From: Bacillus methanolicus PB1
GTDB lineage: Bacteria; Bacillota; Bacilli; Bacillales; Cytobacillaceae
Length of the DNA stretch: 64,000 nt
Assembly: GCF_000262755.1 (NCBI RefSeq)
Contig: NZ_AFEU01000003.1
Coordinates: 310,001 to 374,000, forward strand
Direction of reading: 5' to 3'
The position numbers and the translations under genes were made by a program. Each line of letters starts with the position of its first letter. Position 1 is the first letter of the stretch. The notes beneath the pieces are model-generated. The model searched no databases. It saw nothing but the letters and a program-made list of their open reading frames with translations, and was not told where the DNA came from. Positions 17,218-26,810 of this stretch are shown piece after piece.

Positions 17218-18009
17218 TCAATTAACTTTTATTGTTGAAATTAAATAATCTCTTAATTCGTGAAATACCCTTAACTGTTTCAGTTCTTTAAATGGTTTAT
17301 TGTGATTGGATAATGGATTGACTATGTCTTTTACAATTCTTCCAGGATTGGGGTGCATGACTAAAATTCGCGTCCCTAACAGCAGGGCCTCTTCTACATC
17401 GTGAGTTATAAAAAATACGCATTTTCTCGTTTTCTTCCAAATCTTGTGAAGATGGTTCTGCATGTTTTCACGCGTCAAGGCATCTAATGCACCAAAAGGT
17501 TCATCCATCAAAATCACTTTTGGATCCGTAGCCAGTGTTCGAGCAATGGAGGCTCTTTGTTTCATACCACCAGAAAGTTGAAAAGGCCACAATTTTGCTG
17601 AAGATTCTAAACCAACCATGTTCAAATAGTATGAAACAATTTTCTGCCGTTCCGTCTTTGAAATAGATTTCATTTTTAATCCAAACTCTATGTTTTTTGC
17701 AATAGATAACCATGGAAATAAGTTATGGTGTTGAAATACTACACCTACATCAGAATTAGGTTTCACATGTTTTTTACCATCAATGATCACTTCACCTGTA
17801 GTAGGCTTTTGAAACCCGGCCAGCACATTCAAAAGTGATGATTTTCCACATCCTGATGATCCTAAAACACAAACAAAATCATTTTTATAGAATTGGAGAT
17901 TTATATTATCTAAAACATGTAAAGTATGATTCTTGCTTTCGTAATATAAACTCAGATCCTTTACCTCTATAAGAGGCTCTTTGATTTGTGGAGAAGATAA
18001 GGCTAACAC
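17218..18009 (-). CDS. tauB: Sulfonate/taurine ABC transporter ATPase
   Basis: A 263-residue ABC ATPase of the nitrate/sulfonate/taurine type. Walker A is GSSGCGKS (50-57), the signature LSGGMKQR starts at 145, Walker B is VILMDE (165-170) followed by PFGALD. It powers uptake with the permease and binding protein encoded upstream. The start is GTG behind GGGGGGAG. SsuB is an equally good name; the downstream TauD gene tips it to the taurine type. Confidence 0.92.
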   Translation of the reverse strand: MLALSSPQIKEPLIEVKDLSLYYESKNHTLHVLDNINLQFYKNDFVCVLGSSGCGKSSLLNVLAGFQKPTTGEVIIDGKKHVKPNSDVGVVFQHHNLFPWLSIAKNIEFGLKMKSISKTERQKIVSYYLNMVGLESSAKLWPFQLSGGMKQRASIARTLATDPKVILMDEPFGALDALTRENMQNHLHKIWKKTRKCVFFITHDVEEALLLGTRILVMHPNPGRIVKDIVNPLSNHNKPFKELKQLRVFHELRDYLISTIKVN

Positions 18010-18021
18010 AAACTCCCCCCC

Positions 18022-19089
18022 TTATTTGTAAAGATCACTTAACAGAGCTTGTTGATAGGTATTTACATCCGGTGCAGATGGTATTGCTTTTTGTGTAACC
18101 ATAAAGTCCCCCGTATCCTTTAACACCTTAGCTAATAGTCCTATTTGGCCAGATTCCCCGAAATATTTTTTCTGTTCAGAAACATCTAACCAAATGATTT
18201 GCCGCATCGTCTTTAGACTTTCTTCTGGAGATAGCTCCAATTCTTTAGAGAGTAATTGAGCTGATTGTTCAGGTTTTTCACGATAATAATGAACAGCTTG
18301 ATCCAAGAGGGATATATATTCTTTTACAATGTCTGGATACTTTTTTACAAAGTCCTTATGAACGATTCCAAATTCGACGGTAACAACCCCTTTATCCGCT
18401 AATTCCTTAGACGTTACGATTATATTTCCGCCATCGCTCACAAGTTTCGCTTGAGTAGGCTGCCAAATATAGGCACCATCAATATCATTTCTCTTCCAAG
18501 CAGCATAGATATCCGGCGGTTGCATATCAAGAAAGGTTATCTTATCTTTTTCCGGATCCAGCCCTGCTGTTTTTAAGGCTCCCAATAAACTAAAATGAGA
18601 GGTCGAACTAAAGGTTGTTGCTATCTTTTTCCCTTTAAGATCATTTAATGATTGAATACCTGAACTTTTTTTCACGACTAATGCTTCGCTTTCCCCGATG
18701 ACATCATGTAAATAATACACTTGGTAAGGCAAACCTTTGGCTATACCTATGGCACCAGGAGGTGTTCCAACAAGACCAAAATCAATGCTGCCACTAGCTA
18801 TCGCTGTATTTACATCTCGTCCTGAATCAAACTTGATCCAATTTATTTTCGTATTCGGGTATTTCTTCTCTAATAAACCCAGAGCTTTCGCTAGCAGTTC
18901 TCCATTTGGTGAAACTTGATAACCTATCTGGATTTCTTTTGGTATCGCCTCTGAAGTTGAAGATGATGATACCTCTGTTGAAGGATTTGACTCTGTTAAG
19001 TTTACTTGATTCGAGCAAGCCGTGGTTAGAGTCAGCAATACCGAAAATAGAGTAAATAACAACCATTTGATGTTTTGTTGAAAAGACAT
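18022..19089 (-). CDS. tauA: Sulfonate/taurine-binding lipoprotein
   Basis: A 355-residue solute-binding lipoprotein. The N-terminus is a lipoprotein signal with lipobox LTTAC; a Ser/Thr-rich linker follows. The core has the SsuA/TauA pattern: EIQIGYQVSPNGELLAKALG, SGSIDFGLVGTPPG and IWQPTQAKLV. It would be anchored outside the membrane and deliver the sulfonate to the permease. I prefer ATG 19089 because GGAGG lies 8 bases upstream; the longer frame adds only five residues and includes that site. It is the second gene of the operon, 25 bases from the permease stop. Confidence 0.9.
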   Translation of the reverse strand: MSFQQNIKWLLFTLFSVLLTLTTACSNQVNLTESNPSTEVSSSSTSEAIPKEIQIGYQVSPNGELLAKALGLLEKKYPNTKINWIKFDSGRDVNTAIASGSIDFGLVGTPPGAIGIAKGLPYQVYYLHDVIGESEALVVKKSSGIQSLNDLKGKKIATTFSSTSHFSLLGALKTAGLDPEKDKITFLDMQPPDIYAAWKRNDIDGAYIWQPTQAKLVSDGGNIIVTSKELADKGVVTVEFGIVHKDFVKKYPDIVKEYISLLDQAVHYYREKPEQSAQLLSKELELSPEESLKTMRQIIWLDVSEQKKYFGESGQIGLLAKVLKDTGDFMVTQKAIPSAPDVNTYQQALLSDLYK

Positions 19090-19113
19090 GTAAGGTTCCT
19101 CCATTATTAATGA

Positions 19114-19899
19114 TTAATCTTCGGCTCCAACCCATGGAAATTGACGGCGTTGAAACCATCTAATGATCCAGTCCATGAGCATAGCTATGGTCCCCATTAA
19201 AATAATTCCAACGAAAACAATATCGCTTCGCAAATATTTACTTGCGTCTAAAACCATCCAGCCTATGCCTGAAGTTGCTGCTACCATTTCTGCTGCAACC
19301 AATGTCGCATAGGTGACTCCGATAGCTGTTCGGAACCCAGTAATGATGTCAGGCAGGCAAGTTGGAAAGATGATATAAACCAATACCTTCCACTTTGATG
19401 CTCCTAACGATAGAGCTCCATTGATTCGATCACGAGGCACCTTCTGTACACTAAACACTGTTGTAATGAATAAAGGTGCAAAACCGGTTAGAAATAATAG
19501 TGCAACTTTCGATTTATCATCGATACCTAACCATAAGACAAGTAAGGCATAATAAGCTAATGGCGGAAGAGGGCGATAAAATTCAACTATTGGATCAAAT
19601 ATGGCACGAAAGTATTTGGAGTATCCGCACAGGATACCTAATGGGACAGCAATAACCAAAGCAAGAATCAATGCCAGAAATAACCGATTAAGACTGTTTA
19701 AAATGTGATGGAGTAGGGATGCACCTTTATATCCTTGTTGTAAAAGATCTAAAAATGCGATCCATACAGATTGTGGAGACGGTAAAAACAAAGAATCAGC
19801 CCATTTCAAATTTGTACTAATTTCCCATAGAAGAAGTATAAAAGCCACACTGACAACTGATACCGCCTTAACTGGGACAATATTTTTGCGTTCAAACAA
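19114..19899 (-). CDS. tauC: Sulfonate/taurine ABC transporter permease
   Basis: A 261-residue membrane protein with about six helices and the BPD_transp_1 coupling loop GASKWKVLVYIIFPTCLPDI. First gene of the four-gene operon. The TTG start follows GGAGGTAAAGAGG. Upstream are a leader hairpin and a consensus promoter. Confidence 0.9.
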   Translation of the reverse strand: MFERKNIVPVKAVSVVSVAFILLLWEISTNLKWADSLFLPSPQSVWIAFLDLLQQGYKGASLLHHILNSLNRLFLALILALVIAVPLGILCGYSKYFRAIFDPIVEFYRPLPPLAYYALLVLWLGIDDKSKVALLFLTGFAPLFITTVFSVQKVPRDRINGALSLGASKWKVLVYIIFPTCLPDIITGFRTAIGVTYATLVAAEMVAATSGIGWMVLDASKYLRSDIVFVGIILMGTIAMLMDWIIRWFQRRQFPWVGAED

Positions 19900-19956
19900 C
19901 CTCTTTACCTCCTTTCACAAATGTATTAACTACAAAACCTTCCCAACCAAAAATAA

Positions 19957-19999
19957 GGAGGTCCAAACCCAAGCAATAAATGCAAGGATGTGGACCTCC
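19957..19999 (-). promoter_or_regulatory. Leader terminator (possible attenuator) before the sulfonate operon
   Basis: On the minus strand GGAGGTCCA (19999-19991) pairs with TGGACCTCC (19965-19957), then TTATTTTTGG follows. It lies between the promoter and the first gene, so it should end most transcripts unless opened. CCAGACGAACTGG just upstream could form a competing small stem. I recognise no known riboswitch. Confidence 0.6.
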
Positions 20000-20051
20000 A
20001 GTTCGTCTGGTCGGTATAAATAATTATATTCGTATTGATTTACTCGGAATT

Positions 20052-20080
20052 ATCTTATCATGGGTTATTTTCTAAGTCAA
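20052..20080 (-). promoter_or_regulatory. Sigma-A-type promoter of the sulfonate operon
   Basis: Minus strand: TTGACT (20080-20075), 17-base spacer, TAAGAT (20057-20052). The leader to the first start codon is about 145 bases. Confidence 0.7.
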
Positions 20081-20139
20081 TCATGTTTAAGAGAATTTTA
20101 TCCAATAGATCCCTTCTCTCCTTTGAACATCTTGCTGAT

Positions 20140-20249
20140 TGAATTCTCGAAAGAAACGAATATTCGAAGTGAAATCACAAAATGAGACTTACAAAATAAA
20201 TCAAAATAATAAAGAAAGGATCGATTGTCGTTGATGAAACAATCGATCC
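20140..20249 (+). pseudogene. Degenerate copy of the SASP-like gene 3' half and terminator
   Basis: 110 bases are almost identical to 6669-6778, from TGAATTCTCG through the terminator GGATCGATTGT. A change gives ACAAAATGA instead of ACAAAAAGA, an in-frame stop, and the 5' half with start codon and ribosome site is missing. It is a copied fragment, not a gene. Confidence 0.8.
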
Positions 20250-20314
20250 TTTTCTCTCTCTCTTTTGGCAGTGCCAAATAATTTTCCATTCTTTTTCAGC
20301 CCAACAAAAATGTT

Positions 20315-20921
20315 TTAGATCTTCTCGCTAATCTCTTTTCTATATTGAATAGCAGAAAGTAATTTAAGGCCTCTTAACTTTGGTATTTGTTCGTCAAGCA
20401 TATTCAACGCTTCCGTTTTCTTACCTTCGCAAACTCTTTCCTCTGCTTCAAGCCAAGTTCGATAAACCGGGTCCTTTACTCGTGCTTTATATTGCTCATA
20501 TGTGCTGTGATCGCCTAGTTAAAGGCAATGGTTGCACCATAATACCACTTATAAACGTTATCTTTCATTTGGTGAAGAAGCTCTTTTGCTTCATTGTGCC
20601 TTTTTTGTTTCGAAAGCAGTATCAAATTAGAAATCACTTTCATTTGCTTGGAACGGATCCGAGGAATTGTTTTTTCAGCCTCCGTAACATTATCATTATA
20701 TAGTGGTAAATAAACTGGTAGTGCGCTTGTTTCGATTTTCTTAAGAAATTCATGATCTTATTTACGTCTCTCTCAAATAGAACCGGAAAATACAACATGT
20801 AAAGCAGAGCTAAAACAAAAGGAATAAAGACTGATAGAAAAATCCATTGAGGAACATCAAAGACCCCCATGAAAAAAGATACGATGAAAAGTAACAAAAA
20901 CAGCCAAACCAATTCCAACAC
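20315..20921 (-). pseudogene. Two-helix membrane protein with cytosolic helical tail, broken
   Basis: The 5' part (to 20921) encodes two membrane helices, LVWLFLLLFIVSFFMG and IFLSVFIPFVLALLYML, then FERDVNKIMNFLRKSKQ. A shift near 20700 continues as AEKTIPRIRSKQMKVISNLI; a stop interrupts at TIAFN, and the last part reads YEQYKARVKDPVYRTWLEAE to a stop at 20315-20317. At least one frameshift and one stop or indel destroy it. I do not recognise the family. Confidence 0.6.
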
Positions 20922-21072
20922 TCCAATATAATTTCAATTGCATATAAACTGTGTAAATTTCCTTGTTTTACACATTCAATAAAAACTGATATCTATCGAT
21001 CGAAACTTACTGCTTTAAAGTTGTTGCCTCTTCTGCCCTCATCTGTTATAAGAACAGCACTTTCAGAAAGAA
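20922..21072. other. Spacer between pseudogene and nuclease
   Basis: Short AT-rich spacer; no gene or clear terminator is seen. Confidence 0.3.
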
Positions 21073-22422
21073 TCATTTCGTCATCGGATTTTGTCTATAA
21101 ACAATATCATGAATTGCTCCGGAAATGGCTGTGAGTATAGCGTGGAAATCCTTCTTATTATAAAGACTGTTCATTGCCTCTATAATTTCTCTCTTATCAG
21201 CCCAATTTTCAATTTTCACAGCTGAAGTATAGATTCGGGTGTACTTAGCTCCATTTTCTTTTGATTTTTCCTTTATTTTGACACCTTTATTTTCCAGTGT
21301 ATTGAGAAGGATTAATCTTTCTTCATAATCTAAAGGTCCAACCTCGACGGTAAGCTTTAATCTGTTATTCCAAATCCGCTCAAACCAAATAATGAAGGCA
21401 TTGTTCAACCACCATTCCTCTTTTGGAACGCCTAAAATCTCATCAAGCTGTCTCCATTCCGGAAAAATAAAGGAAGGTACTCTTATATGATCGCGGTAGC
21501 ATTTTTCAGGGATTTCATTTTGAAAAACAAACTCCAAAAAGGCTTCCCTGATAATGCTGTTACCGACCGAATAAATAAAGTTAATCGTTTCTTGATAGTT
21601 CAAATAAATTTTATCGATTCCGAATTTATCTTCAGGGCTAAGCGCCGAAATTTGAGTTAACACTTCGTTACTGATAAACTTGTCAGCCTTTTCATTGTGA
21701 ACCGCATAAAGAAAATCAATCGCATCTTTATGTTTTTTGTATATATGAAGGGCTAATTCAATATCCTCTTCATCACGGACAAGCTCGTCTTGCAATATTG
21801 AAATATAGTAATTAATAAATTCTTTGATTGGCTCAAAAATTTGGTCTCCATTCACGTCCATATATACTTTCAAAATATCTAAAATATCATGATAGTCCAA
21901 TATAAAGTACTCTTTGTTCGTAGGAACGGAACTGTCCAAGCTTAAGAATATTGGAATAATTGTATATCCGCTGTATTTTTTACGGACAAAGTTTAAGTAG
22001 TTATTTAACTGGCCATCAGACTCTGAAGACTTGTATTTATTTTCGATTAAAATAACGGCTTTCTGTGATTCCGAAACAGCCAAAATATCAATTCGTTTAT
22101 TATTGGATGTTTGAACTTCCCGATATACTTCTAAATCATTAAACGAATGTTTGTGAAGCTGAATTAAATTGTAGCTTTCCAGCAAATGTTCATTCTCTGC
22201 TTTTACAAACGTTTTGGCTAAAAGTTTTTTCACAAAAAACGATCCGAGATTATGATTTTCACTTGGATTCAAAAGCCATGAAAGAACATTTGAATGCCGT
22301 ATCTCGAATTTATCGACACGCAATATTTTAAATGGATTAAAACGGCTAAATTTACTATGTAATTTTTAAAATTCGAGGGAATTATCCAATAAGGATAAAA
22401 TTTCAAAGTTGTAGTCCATCAT
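21073..22422 (-). pseudogene. PD-(D/E)XK nuclease-superfamily protein with a nonsense codon at position 19
   Basis: The natural start is ATG 22422 behind AGGAAGG, giving MMDYNFEILSLLDNSLEF, then TAA (22366-22368), then in the same frame KLHSKFSRFNPFKILRVDKF and the long remainder to 21073. The body has the PDDEXK_4-like layout: EIRHSNVLSWLLNP, RIDILAV, then AVILIENKYKSSESDGQLNN with the E-X-K and a following Gln. About 430 codons would be read without the stop. A TTG at 22323 could restart 416 residues but has no good site. The downstream catalytic core looks intact, so loss is recent or it is a sequencing error. It lies downstream of the helicase gene in the same direction. Confidence 0.75.
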
Positions 22423-22530
22423 GTCTAAACCTTCCTTATTCAAATACGTCTATAAATTCGGAGCATTGCATCTAATAACCAAATGATAAATCTATTTTCA
22501 CTATGAATCAAAATGGAATTCTTGTAAATA

Positions 22531-24945
22531 TTACTTCGCCTTCCGCTCAAAATGATAGTGCAGCCGGTATTCACAAATTTGCTTAGTCCAGTCATAAAGG
22601 ATTTCTTCATCTTCTTTCAAAACATCAAAATTTAACTGAAAAATCCCATTTTCAAATGATACCAACCCTTTAGAACTGCTGCTCCATTTTGTCATCGGCA
22701 TAGTAGCAATCAGTTTGCTGACGGCGTCCTCGTTATAATCCCATAACTTTTTGGATGCCTTATCGGAAAAGTCGATTCGTTTCCGGTATTCTTTTTCCAT
22801 TAAATAATGATGAAAAAAAGGCGCCGCTTCTACAGGACTGATCGGCTTATACCAATCAGACGGACCGCGTTCAAGCATACATAATAAGACTATCATCTTA
22901 TAGCTCTTTGACATTGACGTTTTTTCGGCTTCAATCAGCCAGTTTTCATACCGGCTAAAAACTTCCTTCTCCTTAATAGAAAGTTCATTTGCCCAATCCA
23001 GAAAACCAAAATAAGTCTTAAATTCCTGACGATATTGAGCTGAATCTGATGCTCCCCTTAAGTGAAGCTCCAAATAAGTCGGCCTTCTGCCCAACTCCTG
23101 TTTCAGCTTCATATAGTCTTCAAACAGTTTTTCTTTTCTCGGCTGTTTTTTTCGAGCCATTTCTTCCAATAAATTTATGACTTTGAGATCAAGATCGATT
23201 TCACAAAAATCCGGAACTTTCGGCATAATCTTTTTTGATTTTGAATCAATGGATTCAGTATCAAACAAACTGAGCTTAATATCAGCATTTCGGTAGTTTC
23301 CAATTAAATCTATAATGACACAATGCTCTTTCCCAGGGTGCAGGCGCAGCCCCCGGCCGATTTGCTGTGTGAAAACGGTCAAAGATTCCGTCGGACGCAC
23401 AAACAATAAAGTATCAACAGATGGAATATCCACACCTTCATTAAATAAGTCCACTGTAAAAATGACATCAAGTTCCCCGGCTTCGAGCTTTTCAATCGCA
23501 CTCTGCCTGCCAATTTCAACTTGTTTGGAATGCAGGCTGACTGTTTTATATCCCTTTCGATTAAAAAAATCGGATAAAAAATCAGCCTGTCTTATTGAGG
23601 AACAAAATCCAATTGTTCTAGTTTGCTTTTTCTCTTTCCAAACATTAAGGATTTTTTCCGCCATTTCATCCCTTAACTGAACCTGCAGCAATTCCTCTTC
23701 ATCATATCGATTGCCGAGCCAAGTGATCTGGCTGTAATCCGTATCATCGTATACCCCAAAATATTTAAAAGGAGATAACCACTTTCGTTCAATCGCATCT
23801 AAAAAGTCGAGCCGGAATGCAACGTTTCCATCACAAATGGCGTAAACATCTTTATTATCATTACGTTCAGGTGTGGCGGTAATTCCAAGTAAAAACTGTG
23901 GATTAAAATATTCGAGAACTCTCTGATAAGAATCAGCCGCAGCATGATGAAATTCATCGACAATGATCAAATCGAACTCATCAGGCTGGAATTGATGAAG
24001 ATGGTGTTTCATGCTTAAGGTGTAAATAGACGCAAATACTGTATCTGCTTTTCCTTCTTTTACTTTGCCATTATAAATCCCGTATGATCTCTCCGGCATA
24101 ATGGCCTGAAACGATTTCTTTGCCTGATGAAGAATTTCTTCCAAATGAGCAACGAAGAGGACACGCTGAAAGTTTTGGGCAAAAAACCCGGCTAGATAAG
24201 TTTTGCCTAACCCCGTCGCCATGACAACAAGGGCCTTATTATAATCCTCTTCAAGCGTCTTGTTTAATTCCTCAAGCGCCTCCACTTGAGCAAATCGTGG
24301 CTTTATCTCCCCATATGGTACCGTCTTTTCTCTGATGACTTCAGCCGCAGCTTTATCATCTGTTTCAGATGGAAGCATTAAGTCCAGTTCTTCTTTCTCC
24401 GACCATTCCTTTACAAACCCCGGAAAGCGTTTGTGATATTCCTCATAAGAACTTTTATATTCCTTAATCGTTTCTCCATTTAGAGGAACCGTTTGCACAG
24501 CGTAGAACGTTTTTAAAAACTGCTCTAACGCCTCTTCAAACACATCTTTTTCATTGCTTATGGAAATATTCCACTCCACCCCATTGCTTAGAGCTGATCG
24601 GGACAGATTGGAAGAACCGACAACTAGACAGTCATTTTCTTCTGTTTGAAAAAGATACGCCTTTGGATGAAAAGAAGTCCCGTTGCTTTTCCAAAGTCGT
24701 ATCTCAATATTGCCACTAATATTCAGCAGCTCTTCAAGAGCTTCAGGCTGAGTGACATATAAATAGTCCCCGGTGCAAATCTTAATATCTGCGCATCTCG
24801 CAGCTGACGTTTTAAGAGATTTCTTTAAATATTCGACTCCGGACTTCATTGTGAAAGATGTCAAGATGCAAATTGACGAAGACGTCTCAATTTGCTTTAT
24901 TAAGTGATTTCCAAGTCTTTTCGTAATTAACTGAACCTTACTCAT
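22531..24945 (-). CDS. PLD-domain SF2 helicase (restriction-helicase type)
   Basis: An 804-residue fusion. The N-terminus (1-155) is phospholipase-D-like with one half-site, HPKAYLF...GSSNLSRSAL. An SF2 helicase follows: Walker A ATGLGKT (243-249), DEFH box (VDEFHHAAADS), motif III GITATPER, and motif VI QQIGRGLR. The last ~270 residues are helical with a repeat found in helicases of restriction-like systems (LGRRPTYLELHLRGA). It overlaps the upstream MazG-like gene by 8 bases (GATGAGTAA) and precedes the nuclease relic, so the three form one operon. Such PLD-helicase proteins are typical of defence islands; the mechanism is not shown by the sequence. Confidence 0.85.
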   Translation of the reverse strand: MSKVQLITKRLGNHLIKQIETSSSICILTSFTMKSGVEYLKKSLKTSAARCADIKICTGDYLYVTQPEALEELLNISGNIEIRLWKSNGTSFHPKAYLFQTEENDCLVVGSSNLSRSALSNGVEWNISISNEKDVFEEALEQFLKTFYAVQTVPLNGETIKEYKSSYEEYHKRFPGFVKEWSEKEELDLMLPSETDDKAAAEVIREKTVPYGEIKPRFAQVEALEELNKTLEEDYNKALVVMATGLGKTYLAGFFAQNFQRVLFVAHLEEILHQAKKSFQAIMPERSYGIYNGKVKEGKADTVFASIYTLSMKHHLHQFQPDEFDLIIVDEFHHAAADSYQRVLEYFNPQFLLGITATPERNDNKDVYAICDGNVAFRLDFLDAIERKWLSPFKYFGVYDDTDYSQITWLGNRYDEEELLQVQLRDEMAEKILNVWKEKKQTRTIGFCSSIRQADFLSDFFNRKGYKTVSLHSKQVEIGRQSAIEKLEAGELDVIFTVDLFNEGVDIPSVDTLLFVRPTESLTVFTQQIGRGLRLHPGKEHCVIIDLIGNYRNADIKLSLFDTESIDSKSKKIMPKVPDFCEIDLDLKVINLLEEMARKKQPRKEKLFEDYMKLKQELGRRPTYLELHLRGASDSAQYRQEFKTYFGFLDWANELSIKEKEVFSRYENWLIEAEKTSMSKSYKMIVLLCMLERGPSDWYKPISPVEAAPFFHHYLMEKEYRKRIDFSDKASKKLWDYNEDAVSKLIATMPMTKWSSSSKGLVSFENGIFQLNFDVLKEDEEILYDWTKQICEYRLHYHFERKAK

Positions 24946-25264
24946 CCTCAACCTCAATTAAAAAGATTTTTTCCTTGAAGCCTCCTCTTTTTTCCGCCTT
25001 CCGTTTGCGAACTTCTTCTACTTTTTCGAAAGAGGATCCATGATACTCGGCAATTGCATGGATGATTTCCAATAGATCTGCCAGTTCTTCAATGGCATCT
25101 TCATTATTTGATGTGTTTACATACTCTTCAAGTTCTTCAAAACTTTTTTTCTTTAATTCTTTTATGTATTCCTCATTACTTAAGATTCTGGTAGAAAACT
25201 GTTTTCCGGTTGATTCAATAATTTCCGGAATGCGGTCGCGGACGAGTTTGTTGTAAATTGGCAT
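24938..25264 (-). CDS. MazG-like nucleotide pyrophosphohydrolase
   Basis: A 108-residue all-alpha NTP-pyrophosphatase-like protein: MPIYNKLVRDRIPEII at the start, EDAIEELADLLEIIHAIAEY with the metal-binding acidic residues, and RKRKAEKRGGF near the end. It resembles small phosphoribosyl-ATP pyrophosphohydrolase-like house-cleaning enzymes. The ATG at 25264 has GGAGGT 7 bases upstream; the longer frame is unlikely. As first gene of an operon with a helicase and a nuclease it might act on nucleotides during phage attack, but this is inference. Confidence 0.85.
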   Translation of the reverse strand: MPIYNKLVRDRIPEIIESTGKQFSTRILSNEEYIKELKKKSFEELEEYVNTSNNEDAIEELADLLEIIHAIAEYHGSSFEKVEEVRKRKAEKRGGFKEKIFLIEVEDE

Positions 25265-26159
25265 AAAATTTACCTCCAAAAAATAATCTAAAACAATAAT
25301 ATCAAAAAGGGATCTTAATTTTTATTTGGGCTAAAAAATAAAAAGGGGGAAGTGTTTGACCAGCAACACCCTTAAAAAGAAATGATACGTAAGTCTTACA
25401 ATCTAATTAACTTCAAGAAATATTTGCAAGGTTTTCGCTATAATTCTTAAAACTACTTCATGCATTTGTTCCAAAAGCAAATGAGGACAATACTGAAAAG
25501 AATTTTATTTTATTTGAAATTATAGAGACGATAGGACTCCTATTATATTGTGTTAACGGTGGGAATAATCAAGAAATTATTAATCATATTAATTTCCGAT
25601 TTCAGCTAGTAAGAGTTGTAAAAGACTTCTATCTCTTTCATAAGATATTCTATATAATGTAATAAACCTCATAAAATATCCAGAGCGTTGCTAACACTTT
25701 TATTCGAAAATCAGGTAAGTAGTCAGGAATTTTGGAATTATATTGCAGATTGCTTCTTGGTAAAAATCTAGATGAATTGCTAACAAAAACCATCTTGAAA
25801 CGCTCTAAATAGCTTCTTCTATTCTTTTCATTCAAAAACTATTCTTTTAAGGCTTTTAAGGCATATTATCTATTAGTTTACTTAATTGCGGTTATGCAGA
25901 AAATTCAGACCAGTATGCGTTATTTGCTATGGAAGGATAAGTCAATGGAATAATATGAATATCAGATTCTTTTATATTAAAAATCGTTTTAAATGTAAAT
26001 GATTTTAATAAGTATCACGACCAGTTACACTTACCCCATGCTTTCTATTTCTTTTAATAGTTTTATGAAAGTTGATGTCATCGCTCTTCAAATAATAAAT
26101 TTCAATATTTACCATTACGGACTTTACTAATTCAGTAAAGCAAACCTCGTGTTGCAGTT

Positions 26160-26505
26160 TTATTTGGATGATACAATATCATATATCCTTTCAGGTCTTG
26201 GATAAATTCCTATACCTTTTTGATGATTCTTGATAAAAGTCTTGGGTAAATTCTTTCCAAGAATTGTTGTTTCTTTGGTAAGTTTTTTGAAGATAGCTAT
26301 GAATAAGACTATATACAGTTGAAACAAACATAATTGAAATACTTTTTCCAAAGTTTTCTGTTAAAATATCAGGGCACGGAGAACAGCCGATATTGATTTC
26401 CCCTTTAATAAATTCGATTCCAAATTTTTTCGGATTTAGCACTTCGAAGGCATCTAGGTTTTCGTAATGAAGGTGGCGCCAAATCAGATTATTAATGAAT
26501 TTCAT
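26160..26505 (-). pseudogene. Unrecognised protein, probably frameshifted
   Basis: A 104-codon frame begins MKFINNLIWRHLHYENLDAF and contains EVLNPKKFGIEFIKGEINIG. Near its end a neighbouring frame continues with KGIGIYPRPERIYDIVSSK to a stop at 26160, suggesting one indel. No ribosome site is evident. I recognise no family. Confidence 0.35.
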
Positions 26506-26786
26506 AGATTGTCAGGAAACATTTAACTTTCAACTCCTTTACTTTACCTTATTTATTGCATTGTTAACCTGTGCCCAATGTTTAATTAATGGACATGAGA
26601 GTTATAGTTTATTTTTTACTATTTTCCCTTATCATTTTTATCACCGAAGTGCTTTCTTAAAAAACCGCCTTTTTTAGATTCAACTTCTGACTTTTACTCA
26701 ATATTTTTATTCAGCCCCCATCTCTTGTTTTTGGAAAGTAAAAATGTATCACTTGCCACTCCGAATTACTTTGATTGTATAGATAA

Positions 26787-26810
26787 CCCCTATGGTATAG
26801 GGGCTATACC
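26787..26810. repeat. Two mutually exclusive hairpins sharing one arm
   Basis: CCCCTAT/ATAGGGG (26787-26793, 26797-26803) and GGTATAG/CTATACC (26794-26800, 26804-26810) are both perfect 7-bp stems and overlap, so only one can form at a time. No gene is close. Confidence 0.5.

Noticed and set aside
19900..20045. SAM-I (S-box) riboswitch before the sulfonate operon
   Set aside because: The leader lacks the conserved S-box words (such as CTTATCAAGAGAGG) and kink-turn; only a terminator hairpin is evident.
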